Assembly: GCF_934630535.1 (NCBI RefSeq)
Contig: NZ_CAKTVU010000005.1
Coordinates: 1-64,000 of the forward strand
DNA: 64,000 bases
Direction of reading: 5' to 3'
Source of the DNA: an uncultured Senegalimassilia sp.
Lineage (GTDB): Bacteria; Actinomycetota; Coriobacteriia; Coriobacteriales; Eggerthellaceae
Shown here: in pieces, positions 34,297 to 43,916 of the stretch
Numbering within the stretch: the stretch's first letter is position 1
How the letters are laid out: every line of letters begins with the position of its first letter
The notes under the pieces: generated by a model
The model's database searches: none
What the model was told of the DNA's origin: nothing
The model's input: the letters and a program-made list of their open reading frames with translations, nothing else
Made by a program: the position numbers and the translations under genes

Positions 34297-34887
34297 ATGA
34301 GGATCATCGCAGGTCAGTTCCGCGGCCGTACGCTGGCCGCGCCCAAAGGCGACGGCACGCGTCCCACCACCGATCGCGTGCGCGAATCGCTCATGAGCGC
34401 CGTGTTCAGCCAGCGCGGCGGCTTCGAGGACGCCGTGGTGCTCGACGCGTTCGCCGGATCGGGCGCCCTTGGCCTGGAGGCCCTGTCGCGCGGCGCGGCG
34501 CGCGCGGTGTTTTACGAGTGCGCCCCCGAGGCAGCGAAGGTCGTGCAGAAAAACGTGGCGAACCTAGGGCTCGAGCCGGCCCGCGCCACCGTCACGCGCG
34601 CCGACGTCATCGAGCGCGCGCCGCAGTTCGCCCGTCCTCCGTTCGATCTTATCTTCCTGGACCCGCCTTACGCCTATGATGCTACGGCGGTGCTGGGCAT
34701 GGCGGCTGGCTTGGTCGAGCGCGGCGTGGCGGCACCCGATACCCTCGTCGTTTACGAGCATTCCCTTGCCGGCAATGATGCGGCAGCCCTGGCGGCGGCA
34801 GAGCTCGGCTTCGAGCTTGCGTCTCGCAAGAAGTACGGCGATACTACCGTAGACGTGCTGCGCGCGTGCGAGCGCAGCGCATCGTAA
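34297..34887 (+). CDS. rsmD: 16S rRNA (guanine966-N2)-methyltransferase
   Basis: Methylates G966 of 16S rRNA; 196 residues. It shows the start MRIIAGQFRGRTL, the SAM site VLDAFAGSGALGLEALSRGA, and the catalytic IFLDPPYAY. ATG 34297 is preceded by AAGAGGT. The coaD gene follows 21 bases later, the common bacterial pair. Confidence 0.96.
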   Translation: MRIIAGQFRGRTLAAPKGDGTRPTTDRVRESLMSAVFSQRGGFEDAVVLDAFAGSGALGLEALSRGAARAVFYECAPEAAKVVQKNVANLGLEPARATVTRADVIERAPQFARPPFDLIFLDPPYAYDATAVLGMAAGLVERGVAAPDTLVVYEHSLAGNDAAALAAAELGFELASRKKYGDTTVDVLRACERSAS

Positions 34888-34908
34888 AGACGATCAAGAA
34901 GGAGCTTC

Positions 34909-35394
34909 ATGAAACGCGCATTGACACCGGGCACGTTCGACCCCATCACCTCGGGGCATCTCGACGTTATCGCCCGCGCATCCCAGCTGATGGATGAGGT
35001 GGTCGTGGCCGTGGCCGATTCCCAGAAGAAAGGGCCCCTGTTCACGCTCGAGGAGCGCGTCGAGCTGGTTCGTCAGGCCACCGCGCACCTGCCAAACGTC
35101 CGCGCCGTGCCTTTCAGGGGCCTGCTCGTGGATTTGGCCAAGGAACTTGACGCCACCGTGGTGGTCAAGGGCCTGCGAGCCATCACCGACTTCGAGTACG
35201 AGTTCCAGATGACGGCCATGAACTATCAGCTCTCGCCGCAGCTGGAAACGCTGTTCATCATGTCCCCGCCGCAGTACATGTACCTGTCAAGCTCCATCGT
35301 GCGCGAAATCTCGAAGATGGGCGGCGATATCGAGCAGTTCGTGCCCCCTTGCGTGTACGAGGCGCTTAAGAAGAAATACGCGAACCTGAAGTAG
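34909..35394 (+). CDS. coaD: Phosphopantetheine adenylyltransferase
   Basis: Fourth step of coenzyme A synthesis from pantothenate, forming dephospho-CoA; 161 residues, full length. Nucleotidyltransferase motifs are TPGTFDPITSGHLD (HxGH-type) and YLSSSIVREISK. The ribosome binding site is AAGGAG seven bases before the ATG. The following 237 bases (35395-35631) hold no gene; a TATCAT near 35557 may be a -10 box for the next gene. Confidence 0.96.
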   Translation: MKRALTPGTFDPITSGHLDVIARASQLMDEVVVAVADSQKKGPLFTLEERVELVRQATAHLPNVRAVPFRGLLVDLAKELDATVVVKGLRAITDFEYEFQMTAMNYQLSPQLETLFIMSPPQYMYLSSSIVREISKMGGDIEQFVPPCVYEALKKKYANLK

Positions 35395-35631
35395 GCAGCC
35401 CGCCGGCGATACCGTGCCTTGCGGGCAGCGGGGAAGGCCCTGGCGCCATAGGCGCTCGCGGGGAAAGATTCGTTGCGCCCGTGTTCAGGCGGAACGGTCG
35501 TATGTGCATGCTTTGTTCTTCAGGCGCAAGCGCCGGGCGGCATGCTATCATGCTTATCTGCATGCGTGGCCTTATGCCCGTGTGCCTAAACGCAGTTTTC
35601 AAACGCAGCAAGCCTGGGTGGAAGGATCATC

Positions 35632-36108
35632 ATGGACGAAACAGGGGTTCTGGGGCTTTTGGAAGAGCTCTCGATTCTGCTTGAGGACTCTAAACCGGTG
35701 TTCGGCAAGGGCAACCTGCGCCAGGTGGATATCGCTGCGGCATTCGAGATCATGGACGAGATCCGCGACACGTTCCCCAGCGAGTTCTCGCAGTCGCGCC
35801 AGATAGTGCGCGAGCGCCAAAGCCTGCTCGATGATGCCGAGGCCGAGGCCAACCGCATGATCGAGGACGCACGCAGCCAGGCGATGACCATCGCCTCCGA
35901 GCAGGAGATCGTGCGCATCTCCCAGCAGCAGGCCGACCAGCTGGTCGCCGATGCACGCGAGCTCGAGCGTCAAACGCGCGCCGGCGCCGAAGATTACGCC
36001 GACGAGGTGTTCGGGCACGTCGAGCAAAGCCTCGATACGCTGCTCAACAACGTGCGCCGCTGCCGCGATCGCCTCAACGCCAACGCCATGGCGCAGGGTC
36101 GCCAGTAA
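35632..36108 (+). CDS. DivIVA-like coiled-coil protein (SepIVA-type position)
   Basis: A 158-residue, acidic, mostly helical protein. Residues about 50-150 form a coiled coil (QIVRERQSLLDDAEAEANRM and onward). The gene sits between coaD and yceD-rpmF, where mycobacteria encode SepIVA, a DivIVA-related cell-division protein, and the N-terminal LLEELSILLEDSK with a following helix pair is compatible. Homology to SepIVA is inferred mainly from position and composition. Its stop overlaps the yceD start as TAATG, so the two are translationally coupled. Confidence 0.7.
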   Translation: MDETGVLGLLEELSILLEDSKPVFGKGNLRQVDIAAAFEIMDEIRDTFPSEFSQSRQIVRERQSLLDDAEAEANRMIEDARSQAMTIASEQEIVRISQQQADQLVADARELERQTRAGAEDYADEVFGHVEQSLDTLLNNVRRCRDRLNANAMAQGRQ

Positions 36109-36668
36109 TGGATGCCGTGAAGTTCGAGGTCCCGCCGGAGCTCTTCGTTACCACGGAGAGCTCCTCTTTTGCAGGGCAGCTTGCCTTAGGGGAGCTTGAG
36201 GCGGGTCCCGATACCTATACATTCGCCAAGCCCATCGATTGGAACGTCACCGTCACCAACACCGGCGACGCGCTTCTGGTCATGGGCAGCGCCTGCGGCA
36301 CGGCAACGGTCGCTTGCGCGCGCTGCCTGGATGATTTTCAGGTGGACCTCAACGGGGAAGTGGAAGGCTATTTCCTGCTCTCCGAGGACGGTCCGGCTCC
36401 CGAGGATATGGACGACGACGAGTTCGAGGTGCTTGGCGCCGACAAGATGCTCGACTTAGAGCCGCTCATCATCGCCGCGCTTCTGGTGGAGGCCCCGCTC
36501 GTGCCCCTGTGCCGAGAGGATTGCGCCGGTTTGTGCGCGCAATGCGGTGCGAACCTCAACGAGGGGCCGTGCGCCTGCTCGGAGCAGCCCGATGACGGCC
36601 TGCCGCGCATGTCCGACGGCCGCGTCAGCCCCTTCGCCGCGTTGAAGGATCTGAATCTGGGCGAGTAG
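36108..36668 (+). CDS. YceD/DUF177 family protein
   Basis: A 186-residue YceD family protein, almost always encoded just before rpmF; linked to 23S rRNA accumulation or L32 incorporation. The family motif appears as ACARCLDDFQVDLNGEVEG. The C-terminus carries a Cys cluster PLCREDCAGLCAQCGANL with a closing CAC, typical of the Gram-positive form and likely to bind a metal. An acidic loop (EDMDDDEFEVL) lies between them. Confidence 0.92.
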   Translation: MDAVKFEVPPELFVTTESSSFAGQLALGELEAGPDTYTFAKPIDWNVTVTNTGDALLVMGSACGTATVACARCLDDFQVDLNGEVEGYFLLSEDGPAPEDMDDDEFEVLGADKMLDLEPLIIAALLVEAPLVPLCREDCAGLCAQCGANLNEGPCACSEQPDDGLPRMSDGRVSPFAALKDLNLGE

Positions 36669-36720
36669 CTCTCAGATTATGGAACCTCAATGGGTTTGTG
36701 TGTGCATGCCGAACAACTGC

Positions 36721-36749
36721 TTGCATGCGCACGGACACTTTGGTAGTAT
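36721..36749 (+). promoter_or_regulatory. Promoter of rpmF
   Basis: TTGCAT (36721-36726) and TAGTAT (36744-36749) with an ideal 17-base spacer, about 70 bases before rpmF, in the gap after yceD. Confidence 0.6.
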
Positions 36750-36820
36750 ATCGCTTCGCGTGTTTACCCAGCGAACGAGCGAGCGCCACGCGCGCCCGAC
36801 ATAAAGCAAGGAGATAGATC

Positions 36821-37000
36821 ATGGCAGTACCTAAGCAAAAAATGGGCCGCGCCCGCACTCATGCACGTCGTAGCACCAACGACAAGATCGCAGCCCCTTC
36901 CCGTTCCGTGTGCCCGCAGTGCGGCGAGGCTAAGCTTCCCCACCGCGTGTGCCCGAACTGCGGCTTCTACAAGAACCGCGAGGTCATCGAGACGGAGTAA
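36821..37000 (+). CDS. rpmF: 50S ribosomal protein L32
   Basis: A 59-residue ribosomal protein, starting MAVPKQKMGRARTHARR as in all L32 proteins. Two Cys pairs (CPQCGE and CPNCGF) form the zinc ribbon, so this is the zinc-binding form, like L28 in this window. AAGGAG precedes the ATG. A strong terminator follows, so plsX is probably transcribed by readthrough or from its own promoter. Confidence 0.97.
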   Translation: MAVPKQKMGRARTHARRSTNDKIAAPSRSVCPQCGEAKLPHRVCPNCGFYKNREVIETE

Positions 37001-37030
37001 CGCCGTCATAGCGTGCAATTGCAACTTGAA

Positions 37031-37065
37031 GCCTCTCTGCGGCGCCATTGGCGCAGAGAGGCTTT
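37031..37065 (+). terminator. Intrinsic terminator after rpmF
   Basis: GCCTCTCTGCG pairs perfectly with CGCAGAGAGGC (37052-37062) and is followed by TTTCTT. Confidence 0.88.
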
Positions 37066-37126
37066 CTTGCGTTTAGCAACGGCGCCGTGTGCGAAGCGCA
37101 ACGCCTGCTAGGGAAAGGGTGTCAAC

Positions 37127-38140
37127 ATGACAGACAACGTTACCATCGCAGTGGACGCCATGGGCGGCGATAACGCTCCCGAGGTCGTCCTCGAGGGCGT
37201 GGCAGCGGCGCTTGCCGCCGACGAGGGGCTTACCGTGATCTTGTGCGGTCTCGCCGACGTGGTCGAGCCGTTCGCCGCGCAACATGCCCGCTGCCGTGCG
37301 CAGGTAGCCGCCGAGGTCATCGGCATGGCCGAGCATCCCGCGCAGGCCGTGCGCAAGAAGAAGGACAGCTCCATCGTGGTCGGCTGCCGCCTGGTCAAGG
37401 ATGGCCAGGCGCAAGGTTTCTTCTCCGCCGGCTCGACGGGCGCCTGCCTGGCGGCCGCAACGCTGGTCATGGGGCGCATCAAGGGCATCTCCCGCCCGTG
37501 CCTGGCCACGGTGGTGCCAAGCCCCGTTCGTCCCATCGTGCTGTGCGATGTGGGCGCCAACGCCGATTGCAAGCCCGAGTACCTGGTGCAGTTCGCCCAG
37601 ATGGGCAGCGTGTATGCTCAGAAGATCTTAGGTTACGAGTCGCCCAAGGCCGCGCTGCTCAACATCGGCGAGGAGGACACCAAGGGCAACGCGCTTGCCC
37701 AGGAAGCCCACCAGCTCATGGCCAAGCGGCTGACCAACTTCGCCGGAAACTGCGAGGGGCGCGACGTGCTCGGCGCGCAGTACGAGGTAGTGGTCACCGA
37801 CGGCTTCACGGGCAACGTGTGCCTGAAAACCATCGAGGGCGCCTCGAAGGTGCTCTTCGGCGCCATCAAGGATGCCATGATGTCCACCACGAAGGGCAAG
37901 ATCGGAGCCCTGTGCGTCAAAGACGGCCTGAAAGGCCTGAAAAACCAGGTGTCGCCCGACACCTACGGCGGCGCTCCGCTTCTCGGCGTCAAGGGCGCCT
38001 GCATCGTCGGGCACGGAAGCTCGGGTGCGGTGGCCGTCGAAAACGGCGTGCTCACCACGGCGCGCGTGGTGCGTCAGGGCGTTTCTGAGATAATCCAGCA
38101 CATGGCGCAAGCTGGAAACGGCTCGGATACAATCAAGTAA
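37127..38140 (+). CDS. plsX: Phosphate acyltransferase PlsX
   Basis: Peripheral membrane enzyme that makes acyl-phosphate from acyl-ACP for phosphatidic acid synthesis; 337 residues. Typical segments are VDAMGGDNAPEVVLEG, SAGSTGACLAAATLVMGRI, DVGANADCKPEYLVQFA, LLNIGEEDTKGN and DGFTGNVCLKTIEG. It is the partner in lipid synthesis to FakA at 30429. AGGGAAAGG precedes the ATG. rnc follows after a 77-base gap. Confidence 0.96.
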   Translation: MTDNVTIAVDAMGGDNAPEVVLEGVAAALAADEGLTVILCGLADVVEPFAAQHARCRAQVAAEVIGMAEHPAQAVRKKKDSSIVVGCRLVKDGQAQGFFSAGSTGACLAAATLVMGRIKGISRPCLATVVPSPVRPIVLCDVGANADCKPEYLVQFAQMGSVYAQKILGYESPKAALLNIGEEDTKGNALAQEAHQLMAKRLTNFAGNCEGRDVLGAQYEVVVTDGFTGNVCLKTIEGASKVLFGAIKDAMMSTTKGKIGALCVKDGLKGLKNQVSPDTYGGAPLLGVKGACIVGHGSSGAVAVENGVLTTARVVRQGVSEIIQHMAQAGNGSDTIK

Positions 38141-38217
38141 CACCATGTGAACCAGCCGCAACATGCGGTATGGTCGCCATATCGTCGATGTACGTTCATA
38201 CCGGTTTCGGAGGTTGT

Positions 38218-39063
38218 ATGACCTTAACAGAAGAACAAGCCTCAAAACTACAAAGGGCGGAGGAGGTCCTAGGCTACTCGTTTTCCAACAAGCAGCTCAT
38301 CTTGTCCGCCATCACGCACCCGTCGGCCACCGAAGGCCGAGCGGTGAAGTATTCCTATGAGCGCCTGGAGTTTTTGGGCGACTCCATCTTGGGCGCCATC
38401 GTGGCCGATGTCGCCTTTGAACGCTTCCATGAACTCGACGAAGGCGGTTTGACGCGCATCAAGGTGGCGCTCGTGTCGGGCGCAAGCCTGTCGGATGTGG
38501 CATCGGGCCTGGGCTTCGCCGACATCATCGTGTTCGGCTCCTCGGAGACGGGCACGGGCAAGCGTGGTCTGCACTCGGCGCTCGAAAACGTCTACGAGGC
38601 CGTAGTGGCCGCGTTGTACCTTGACGGCGGCGTGGAGGTGGCGCGCGATTTCATCTACCGCACGCTCATCCCGCGCATGTGCGAGGAGATGGCGCTCGAG
38701 CCGGAAAACCCGAAAAGCGCGCTGCAGGAGCGTCTGCAGGAAGACGGCATCACACCCACCTACAAACTTGTGGAAACGCAGGGCCCGCCTCATGACCGCA
38801 CGTTCGTCGCTCAGGTGTTCGCAGGCAATCAAGGCCTTGCCCGTGGCACGGGTCGCACGAAAAAGGAAGCGGAAAGCCAGGCGGCGAAGTCCACGCTGGC
38901 GCGTCTCGGCGAGTTTTTCGGTTTGGGCATGGATGAGCAGGCCCGCGCCGAGAAGGCCGCCGCGGCCAAGCGGGCGAAAGCGGATAAAGCCGCGGCCCGC
39001 GCCGAGGAGAAGGCGCGCAAGAAGCACGAGCGCGAGCTGCATAAGAGCATGAAACAGGGCTAG
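38218..39063 (+). CDS. rnc: Ribonuclease III
   Basis: Double-strand RNA endonuclease that processes rRNA precursors; 281 residues. The catalytic signature is ERLEFLGDSILG, with further acidic residues in ALENVYEAVVAALYLDGG. A double-stranded RNA binding domain spans about 160-230 (NPKSALQERLQE to GTGRTKKEAESQAAK). The last 45 residues are an added Ala/Lys/Glu-rich tail, not part of standard RNase III. ATG 38218 with GGAGGT ahead was preferred over an in-frame GTG 48 bases upstream. smc starts three bases after the stop. Confidence 0.95.
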   Translation: MTLTEEQASKLQRAEEVLGYSFSNKQLILSAITHPSATEGRAVKYSYERLEFLGDSILGAIVADVAFERFHELDEGGLTRIKVALVSGASLSDVASGLGFADIIVFGSSETGTGKRGLHSALENVYEAVVAALYLDGGVEVARDFIYRTLIPRMCEEMALEPENPKSALQERLQEDGITPTYKLVETQGPPHDRTFVAQVFAGNQGLARGTGRTKKEAESQAAKSTLARLGEFFGLGMDEQARAEKAAAAKRAKADKAAARAEEKARKKHERELHKSMKQG

Positions 39064-39066
39064 CGC

Positions 39067-42000
39067 ATGTACTTGAAGTCGCTCGTGCTCAAGGGCTTCA
39101 AGTCGTTCGCCGACAGAAGCGCGCTTTCCTTGGAGCCGGGCATCACCGCCGTGGTGGGTCCGAACGGCTCCGGCAAATCCAATATCTCCGATGCCGTGCT
39201 GTGGGTGCTTGGCGAGCGCAACGCCAAGCACCTGCGCGGTCAGGCTATGGAAGACGTCATCTTCGCAGGCTCGTCGGCCCGAAAGGCCACGGGCCTTGCC
39301 GAGGTTGAGCTGGTGCTCGACAACTCCGATGGGAAGCTGCCCGTCGATTTCAACGAGGTATCTATCACGCGCCGTATGTATCGCAGCGGCGAAAGCGAAT
39401 ATCTCATCAACGGCAGCGTGGCGCGTCGCATGGACGTGCTCGACATCCTGCATGATTCCGGTTTGGGAACCGGCACGCACTCCATCATCGGCCAGGGCAG
39501 CCTGGACTCCATCTTGCAATCCAAGCCCGAGGACCGCCGCGCGCTCATCGAGGAGGCCGCCGGCGTGCTCAAGCACAAGCAGCGCAAGGCGAAAAGCGAA
39601 CGCAAACTGGCCGCCATGGACGCCACGCTCGCGCGCGTGCGCGATGTGGCGGGCGAGGTGGGACGGCAGCTCGGCCCGCTTGAGCGCAAGGCGAAGAAGG
39701 CCCGCGCCTACCAGGAGCTTTCCGGGCAGCTTACCGATGTCAGCCTTGCCTTGGCCGTCGATGACCTGCGCTGCCTGCGTCAAAGCTGGGATGAGGCGTG
39801 CGCCGGCGAGCATCAGCTGGTGGAAGACCTTCAGGCGCGTCATCAGGATATCTCCACGGCAGAAGCCGCCGCCGAGGCGCTGCAGGAGCAGATTCGCAAG
39901 CAAACCCAGAACGCAGGCGACCTGTCGCGCAGCTATCAGCGCGCATCGTCGGCCGTCGAGCGCTTCGACGGCGCCGTGCTGCTGCTGCATGAGAAGCGCC
40001 GCGGGGCGCAAAGCCTTGAAGCCGATGTGCGCGTGCAGCTGGAGTCGGGTCGCGCCAAGCGCGCCGAGGCCGTGGCCGAACGCGAGCAGGCGGCGGCGCA
40101 GCTTGAGGCCGTGCGCCGCGACCTTGCCGCCGCGCAGGCCGCCGTCGAGCGTCTTGATGCCTCCCGCCGCGAGAACGCCCAGGCCCGCCGCAGCGTGGAA
40201 GATGAGCTTGATCAGCTCAAGCGCCAGGGCCGCGCCGATGATCGCGCGTCCGAGGATGCGAGGCGCCGTTTGTCGCAAACCCAGGAGGCCCTGGCCAACG
40301 GCTTGGCGCACGCCAAGCTGGTGGAAGGGCGCGCCAAGGAGCTTGAGCTGGCGCTCGGCCATGCCGAGGAGCAGGCTCAAAAGCTCGAGGACGCCCGCGC
40401 GGCCGCCCAGCGTTTGCTCGATGAATGCCAGCAAGCTGAATCGCAGGCGCGCGGCGCCGTTGCCGCCGCCATCAAGGAGCGCGACGCCGCCCGTGCCGCG
40501 CTCGACCAGGCGCATCGCCAGGTCACCTCGCTTGAAAGCCGTATTTCCGCGCTTGAAGAGGTAGAGCGCGCATCGGCGGCCGCCGGGCCTGCTCGCGCAT
40601 GGCTTCTCGAGCATGCGCGTATATCCGGCCAGCAGCTTGAGCCGCTTGCCCGTGCCGTGCGCGCGCCGCAGGGCTTCGAGGCGCTTGTGGAGCATCTGCT
40701 TTCCGGCGATGCCGAGGCGCTCATGATCCCTTCGATTCAGGCGGCTGCAAGCTTTGCGGGCGACGTGCTGGAAAGCGGCCGCGATGGCCAGGTTTCGCTG
40801 CTTCCCGCCGGCGGCATGCGTCCCGGCGTCCCCGCGCGTCAAGCTGCGCAGACCTGCGGCGGCAAGGCGTTGGTGGACATGCTGGAATATCCTGAGCAGG
40901 CGGCTTCTACGGTCGAGGCGCTGCTCGGCGATGTGGTGGTCTGCGACACGTTCGAAGCGGCGCGTCAGGCTCAGGCTGCGCGCTTGCAGGACGCCGCGGA
41001 CGCGCCCGTGCGCTTCGTTGCGGCCGATGGGTGCATCGCCTGGCCTAGCGGCAAGCTCACGGTGGGCACGGTTGATTCCGGGGCCGAAGGCGCGCTGGCC
41101 CGCGCGCGCCAGCTCGACGAGCTGCGTGCATCGCTTGGAGGCGCGTCCGAACATCATAGGGAAGCCGAGCAGGTCGAGCGCCAGGCGGAAGAGGCATTGC
41201 GCGCCGCCCAGGCTGAAAGCCTGCGGCTCTCCCAGCAGCTTGCCGAGCGTCGAGGGGCCACTCAGTCGGCATCGGCCGAGGCCAAGCGCGCAGCCGATGC
41301 GCTGGCGTCGACGCGCCGCGAGTTCGCCGATGTGGAACGTCAGCGTCAGCAGGCGGACAAAACCGTAGCCGAGGCTCGCCCCACCGTGGACAAGCTGGAG
41401 GCGCAGCTGGCCGACCTGGCGCAAGCCGCGCAAGCCCGTGCCGAGCGATGCGAGGAGCTTGAGGCGAAGGTGGTGCCGCTCCGCAAGGAGGCGGCGCAGC
41501 TGCGCGACGGCCTATCGGAGGCCAAGCTTTCGGCCGCAACCCTGCGAGAACGCGACACCTATACCGCGCGCATCGTGGATGCTCGCGGCCGCGACGTGGC
41601 CGCAGTGGACGCTGCCGAGGACGATTTGCGAAACCAGCTGGCTCGCAAGATCGTGGCGCAGCGCCGCGTCGCGCCGCTTCTGGCGGTGTTCGAGGAGCTC
41701 ACGGCAAGCGCCCGTCGCTGGACGCATGATCTTGAGCAGCGGGCCCAGCAGGCGCAGGACTCGTCGGCAGGCCTGCATTCGCAGGTCACTGCCGCACGCG
41801 AGCAGGCCAAGGCAGCCCACGATGCCTATGATGACGTGAACGCGCGCCTGTCGGCGGCCCGTGTGGAGAAGGGCCGTCTTGAGGTGCGCGTCGACGCCGC
41901 CGTCAACTCCATCGTGCAGGACATGGGCGTGCCGCTTGAGACGGCGCTCGCGCTTCCGGAGCTTGACGACCGCGGCGCCGCCGAGGAGAACGCGTTCAAG

Positions 42001-42636
42001 CTGCGCCGCCGCATCGCCAACATGGGCGCCATCAACCCCGATGCCGCCCAGGAGTACGAGCAGCTGCGCAGCCGCTACGATTACCTGGCGGCTCAGCTAG
42101 CTGATCTCGACGGCGCACGTCGAAGCCTGGCCAAGATCGTCCGCGTCATCGATGCGCGCATGAAAGACGACTTCGTCAGCACGTTCAACGCGGTCAACGA
42201 CAACTTCCGCAGCATCTTCGCCACCTTGTTCCCGGGCGGTTCGGCCGAGCTCATCCTCACCGACCCCGACGACCTGGAGAACACCGGCGTGGAGGTCAGC
42301 GCGCAGCCGGCGGGCAAGCGTATCACGAAGATGATGCTCATGTCCGGCGGCGAGAAGTCGCTCACGGCGCTTGCGCTGCTGTTCGCGGTCTACCGCATCC
42401 GCAGTGCGCCGTTTTACATCCTCGATGAGGTGGAGGCGGCGCTTGACGACAGCAACCTGCGCAGGCTCACGGCGTACCTGCAGTCCATCCGCAACGACAC
42501 GCAGCTCATCATGATCACGCACCAGCGGCGCACCATGGAGATGTCGGACGTGCTGTTCGGCGTATCCATGCAGTCCGACGGCGTCACCAAGGTGATCAGC
42601 CAGAAGCTCGACCACGCCCTGAAGTACGCGGAATAG
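39067..42636 (+). CDS. smc: Chromosome segregation protein SMC
   Basis: Condensin ATPase for chromosome compaction and segregation; 1189 residues. The N-terminal head has VVGPNGSGKSNISDAV. Two long coiled-coil arms rich in Ala, Glu, Gln and Arg flank a hinge at about 500-660. The C-terminal head has MSGGEKSLTALALLFAV and FYILDEVEAALDD. Length and order are normal. It sits between rnc and ftsY, a common bacterial arrangement. ScpA and ScpB are not in the window. Confidence 0.97.
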   Translation: MYLKSLVLKGFKSFADRSALSLEPGITAVVGPNGSGKSNISDAVLWVLGERNAKHLRGQAMEDVIFAGSSARKATGLAEVELVLDNSDGKLPVDFNEVSITRRMYRSGESEYLINGSVARRMDVLDILHDSGLGTGTHSIIGQGSLDSILQSKPEDRRALIEEAAGVLKHKQRKAKSERKLAAMDATLARVRDVAGEVGRQLGPLERKAKKARAYQELSGQLTDVSLALAVDDLRCLRQSWDEACAGEHQLVEDLQARHQDISTAEAAAEALQEQIRKQTQNAGDLSRSYQRASSAVERFDGAVLLLHEKRRGAQSLEADVRVQLESGRAKRAEAVAEREQAAAQLEAVRRDLAAAQAAVERLDASRRENAQARRSVEDELDQLKRQGRADDRASEDARRRLSQTQEALANGLAHAKLVEGRAKELELALGHAEEQAQKLEDARAAAQRLLDECQQAESQARGAVAAAIKERDAARAALDQAHRQVTSLESRISALEEVERASAAAGPARAWLLEHARISGQQLEPLARAVRAPQGFEALVEHLLSGDAEALMIPSIQAAASFAGDVLESGRDGQVSLLPAGGMRPGVPARQAAQTCGGKALVDMLEYPEQAASTVEALLGDVVVCDTFEAARQAQAARLQDAADAPVRFVAADGCIAWPSGKLTVGTVDSGAEGALARARQLDELRASLGGASEHHREAEQVERQAEEALRAAQAESLRLSQQLAERRGATQSASAEAKRAADALASTRREFADVERQRQQADKTVAEARPTVDKLEAQLADLAQAAQARAERCEELEAKVVPLRKEAAQLRDGLSEAKLSAATLRERDTYTARIVDARGRDVAAVDAAEDDLRNQLARKIVAQRRVAPLLAVFEELTASARRWTHDLEQRAQQAQDSSAGLHSQVTAAREQAKAAHDAYDDVNARLSAARVEKGRLEVRVDAAVNSIVQDMGVPLETALALPELDDRGAAEENAFKLRRRIANMGAINPDAAQEYEQLRSRYDYLAAQLADLDGARRSLAKIVRVIDARMKDDFVSTFNAVNDNFRSIFATLFPGGSAELILTDPDDLENTGVEVSAQPAGKRITKMMLMSGGEKSLTALALLFAVYRIRSAPFYILDEVEAALDDSNLRRLTAYLQSIRNDTQLIMITHQRRTMEMSDVLFGVSMQSDGVTKVISQKLDHALKYAE

Positions 42637-42661
42637 GGAAGCGGCCAGCCGGCCGCTTCCC
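42636..42661. terminator. GC-rich palindrome over the smc stop
   Basis: GGGAAGCGGCC pairs perfectly with GGCCGCTTCCC around AGCC. It has no T-run but is placed like a terminator. The remaining 300 bases before ftsY show no gene; GTATACTT near 42869 is a possible -10 region. Confidence 0.5.
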
Positions 42662-42978
42662 CGATTACGTTGCGGATTTCGGTGTGAGCGGGTTTGCGGG
42701 TATACGGGGAATCCCGGTTGCGGCCGTCGGTGACGCCGGGAGATCGGAGGGGCCTTTCGCGTGGCGGTAAGGCATCCGGAAGCGTGCCGGTTGTAACCGG
42801 TTACCGCTCTACCTTCCCCGTGTAATTCTTGTTCGCCTGCTGCCTGGGATGCCTTGCCCTCGGCGGCGGGGTATACTTCTTCCCGAAAGAAACACGCGGT
42901 GCAATCGGCGGCCCGTTGGGAAACGATGCCGAAAGACGCTGCACAACATGCGATGATTTGCGACACAAGGGGAGCAAC

Positions 42979-43905
42979 ATGGGATTTTTCGACCGCATCA
43001 GCCAGGGGCTGCAACGTTCTCGCGACAAGTTCAAGGAGGAGATGAACGTTCTCCTCGACCGCGGCCCCGACCTTGATGAGGAGTTCTGGGACGGCCTGGA
43101 GGAAACGCTCATCCTAGCCGACATCGGCGGCGCGGCGGCATGCGATATCGTGGAGAACCTGCGCGACCAGGCCACGCGCAAGGCGCTTCCCGATGCCTAT
43201 GCCGTGCTCGATATGCTTAACGACCAGATAGCCGATACCTTCACCGAGGGCGGTCAGGAGATCCTTGGCGGCGACCCGGCGTGCGTGCTGTTCGTCGGCA
43301 TCAACGGCACGGGCAAGACCACCACGGTGGGCAAGCTTTCCAAGGAAGCGCACGACGCCGGCCGCAAGGTCATCTTAGGCAGCGCCGACACGTTCCGCGC
43401 CGCCGCCATCGAGCAGCTTGAAGTGTGGGCGCGCCGTGCCGATGTGGAGATGGTCACGCGCGAGCGCGGCGCCGATCCGGCAAGCGTGTGCTACGACACC
43501 ATCGAGCGCGCCGAGGCCGAAGGCGCCGACCTCGTGCTCATCGACACTGCCGGGCGTCTGCACACCTCGGCCGACCTCATGCGCGAGCTGGCGAAGGTGG
43601 TGGGCGTGGTGCGCAAGCGCTCGAAGCTGCCCGTCTACACCGTGCTCGTCATCGACGCCACCACCGGCCAGAACGGCCTGCAGCAGGCGCGCGAGTTCAA
43701 CCGCGAGCTCGAGCTGGACGCGCTCATCGTCACGAAACTCGACGGCACGGCCAAGGGCGGCATCGCGCTTGCCGTCAGCCACGAGCTTGAGTTGCCCATC
43801 ATCAAGATCGGCGTGGGCGAGGGCCTTGACGACCTGCGCGACTTCGACGCGCACGAGTTCGCCCGTGCCTTGGTCGGCGCATTTGACGAGCGCCAGGCGA
43901 AGTAG
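42979..43905 (+). CDS. ftsY: Signal recognition particle receptor FtsY
   Basis: Membrane-associated GTPase that docks SRP-ribosome complexes at the translocon; 308 residues, the short actinobacterial type without a long acidic A domain. The N helical domain is followed by the G domain with GINGTGKTTTVGKLS, GSADTFRAAAIEQLEVW, LIDTAGRLHT and TKLDGTAKGGIALAV. ATG 42979 has AAGGGGAG ahead; the frame is open 50 codons upstream but without family similarity. Its partner ffh is at 45179. Confidence 0.96.
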   Translation: MGFFDRISQGLQRSRDKFKEEMNVLLDRGPDLDEEFWDGLEETLILADIGGAAACDIVENLRDQATRKALPDAYAVLDMLNDQIADTFTEGGQEILGGDPACVLFVGINGTGKTTTVGKLSKEAHDAGRKVILGSADTFRAAAIEQLEVWARRADVEMVTRERGADPASVCYDTIERAEAEGADLVLIDTAGRLHTSADLMRELAKVVGVVRKRSKLPVYTVLVIDATTGQNGLQQAREFNRELELDALIVTKLDGTAKGGIALAVSHELELPIIKIGVGEGLDDLRDFDAHEFARALVGAFDERQAK

Positions 43906-43916
43906 GGAGCCAAGCC

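Noticed and set aside
38269..41433. Open frame of 1054 codons on the minus strand opposite rnc and smc
   Set aside because: Antisense shadow; the + strand genes have complete domain sets and normal starts.
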